NCBI RefSeq assembly: GCF_008635795.1
Contig: NZ_VWRQ01000012.1
Span: 62,001-126,000 of the forward strand
Reading direction: 5' to 3'
DNA length: 64,000 nucleotides
Origin: Paenibacillus tepidiphilus
GTDB lineage: Bacteria > Bacillota > Bacilli > Paenibacillales > Paenibacillaceae
Shown: positions 63,454 through 64,000 of the stretch, in pieces
How the letters are laid out: the number at the start of each line of letters is the position of its first letter
Numbering within the stretch: position 1 is the first letter of the stretch
Position numbers and translations under genes: made by a program
Notes under the pieces: model-generated
The model's database searches: none
What the model saw: the letters and a program-made list of their open reading frames with translations, nothing else
What the model was told of the DNA's origin: nothing

Positions 63454-64000
63454 ATAACGGGATATGTTCTTCTTGTCCTCTCCGGATCATTTCGAAGGCA
63501 TTAGGCTCAGGAAAAGCCATTCGCATCGCCGTGCCTTGCGGCTGATCCGGCAGAACCTTTAGTGAAATTCCTATTTTACCTGCCACGGTCCGGGCAAGAT
63601 AGAGTCCGAGCCCGGTAGCGGCGTTATGGATTCTTCCATTCCCGCCGGTGAAGCCCTTATCAAAAATACGCGGCAGGTCATGCGGCGGTATTCCCGGACC
63701 TTCATCCATCACATCCAGGATGACCCTCTCTCTGTCCGTCACATCCGTCAAGAAAGTGATGGTCTTACCGGAGGGACTGTATTTAATGGCGTTGGTCAGT
63801 AACTGCCGGATGATGAAACGGCACCATTTGCGGTCCGTAACGACGATGGCATCTTTACCCTCAATGCTGACGGCCAGGTTCTTCTCCATACACCAGGGGG
63901 CGAGCTCCCGGATTTCTTCTGCGGCAAGACGTTGTATAGAGATCCGTTCAAGGACGTAATCCGATTCCAGCGCAGGAAGACGGGTCATATACAGCTGGCG
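63452..64000 (-). CDS. yxdK: Bce-type sensor histidine kinase, 5' part outside window
   Basis: The frame stays open to base 64000. The visible C-terminal 182 residues are the HATPase domain: N-box QLLTNAIKYSPSG, G1 DEGPGIP and G2 TGLGLYLA. The H-box and the membrane part lie beyond the edge. Position next to the Bce-type transporter suggests an intramembrane-sensing kinase of the BceS/YxdK group. A matching response regulator gene should lie to the right. Confidence 0.85.
   Translation of the reverse strand, partial: RQLYMTRLPALESDYVLERISIQRLAAEEIRELAPWCMEKNLAVSIEGKDAIVVTDRKWCRFIIRQLLTNAIKYSPSGKTITFLTDVTDRERVILDVMDEGPGIPPHDLPRIFDKGFTGGNGRIHNAATGLGLYLARTVAGKIGISLKVLPDQPQGTAMRMAFPEPNAFEMIRRGQEEHIPL

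Overview
The window looks like chromosome from a Gram-positive, endospore-forming Bacillota, most probably Paenibacillus. The basis is a moderately high GC content, strong AGGAGG-type ribosome sites with many GTG and TTG starts, B. subtilis-like gene sets (bdbDC, kimA, ktrB, pstSCAB, queFCDE, yxdKLM-yxeA), a secreted GH5-CBM3 glucanase, and intergenic repeat families of a kind I associate with Paenibacillus. No rRNA, tRNA, CRISPR array or intact insertion sequence was seen. The assignment rests on protein and motif recognition only; no database was searched.

Layout. 1-2477: the 3' part of a PAS histidine kinase, then the thiol oxidase pair bdbD-bdbC. 2478-4866: a c-di-AMP (ydaO-type) riboswitch with its terminator, followed by the potassium importer kimA. 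4880-7130: a lower-GC accessory patch with a small lipoprotein, a WYL-like/helix-turn-helix/YolD-fragment module and an orphan repeat protein; near-copies of one terminator lie at both ends. 7200-9110: a Fur-box-controlled siderophore ATPase and FhuF-like reductase. 9245-13475: murB, then a preQ1 riboswitch and queFCDE. 13585-18191: isochorismatase-like hydrolase, VanW protein, zinc alcohol dehydrogenase, EamA exporter and methyltransferase. 18329-23275: LysR regulator divergent from pstSCAB. 23385-24810: metallo-beta-lactamase-fold hydrolase and TetR regulator under two perfect palindromic operators.

24854-25980 holds a compact cassette: an HTH-less TPR-like protein whose gene overlaps that of a 50-residue secreted pro-peptide, with the architecture of a Rap-Phr type communication system. 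26016-35713: two tandem M29 aminopeptidases, ktrB, VOC and two GNAT proteins, a CNNM/CorC protein, a DUF1836 protein and a NiaP-like transporter. 35740-41095: a tight three-gene operon encoding a TerB-N/TerB-C protein, a DUF2791 (BrxD-like) ATPase and an Lhr-like helicase, a candidate DNA-processing or defence system. It is followed by 640 bp of intergenic repeats.

41679-50736: a MFS exporter under a LacI-type regulator with a clear operator and promoter, small orphan genes, GrpB, a C45-type acyltransferase, an AlkZ-like protein, a secreted FMN-binding-like protein, an AraC regulator and a deacylase. 50806-52807: an autoregulated GntR-ABC (YtrA-type) operon. 53248-55449: SDR and MarR genes plus a repeat-bearing gap. 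55484-60088: GH5-CBM3 glucanase, glycerophosphodiesterase and GH13 glucosidase. 60194-64000: a yxdK-yxdL-yxdM-yxeA-like antimicrobial-peptide sensing and resistance module with a BceR-type box, running off the right edge.

Common threads are potassium and c-di-AMP control (kimA, ktrB), envelope and antimicrobial-peptide stress (histidine kinases, GntR-ABC, Bce-type module), nutrient acquisition (iron, phosphate, cellulose, alpha-glucosides) and several local repressor-operator pairs that can be read directly from palindromes.
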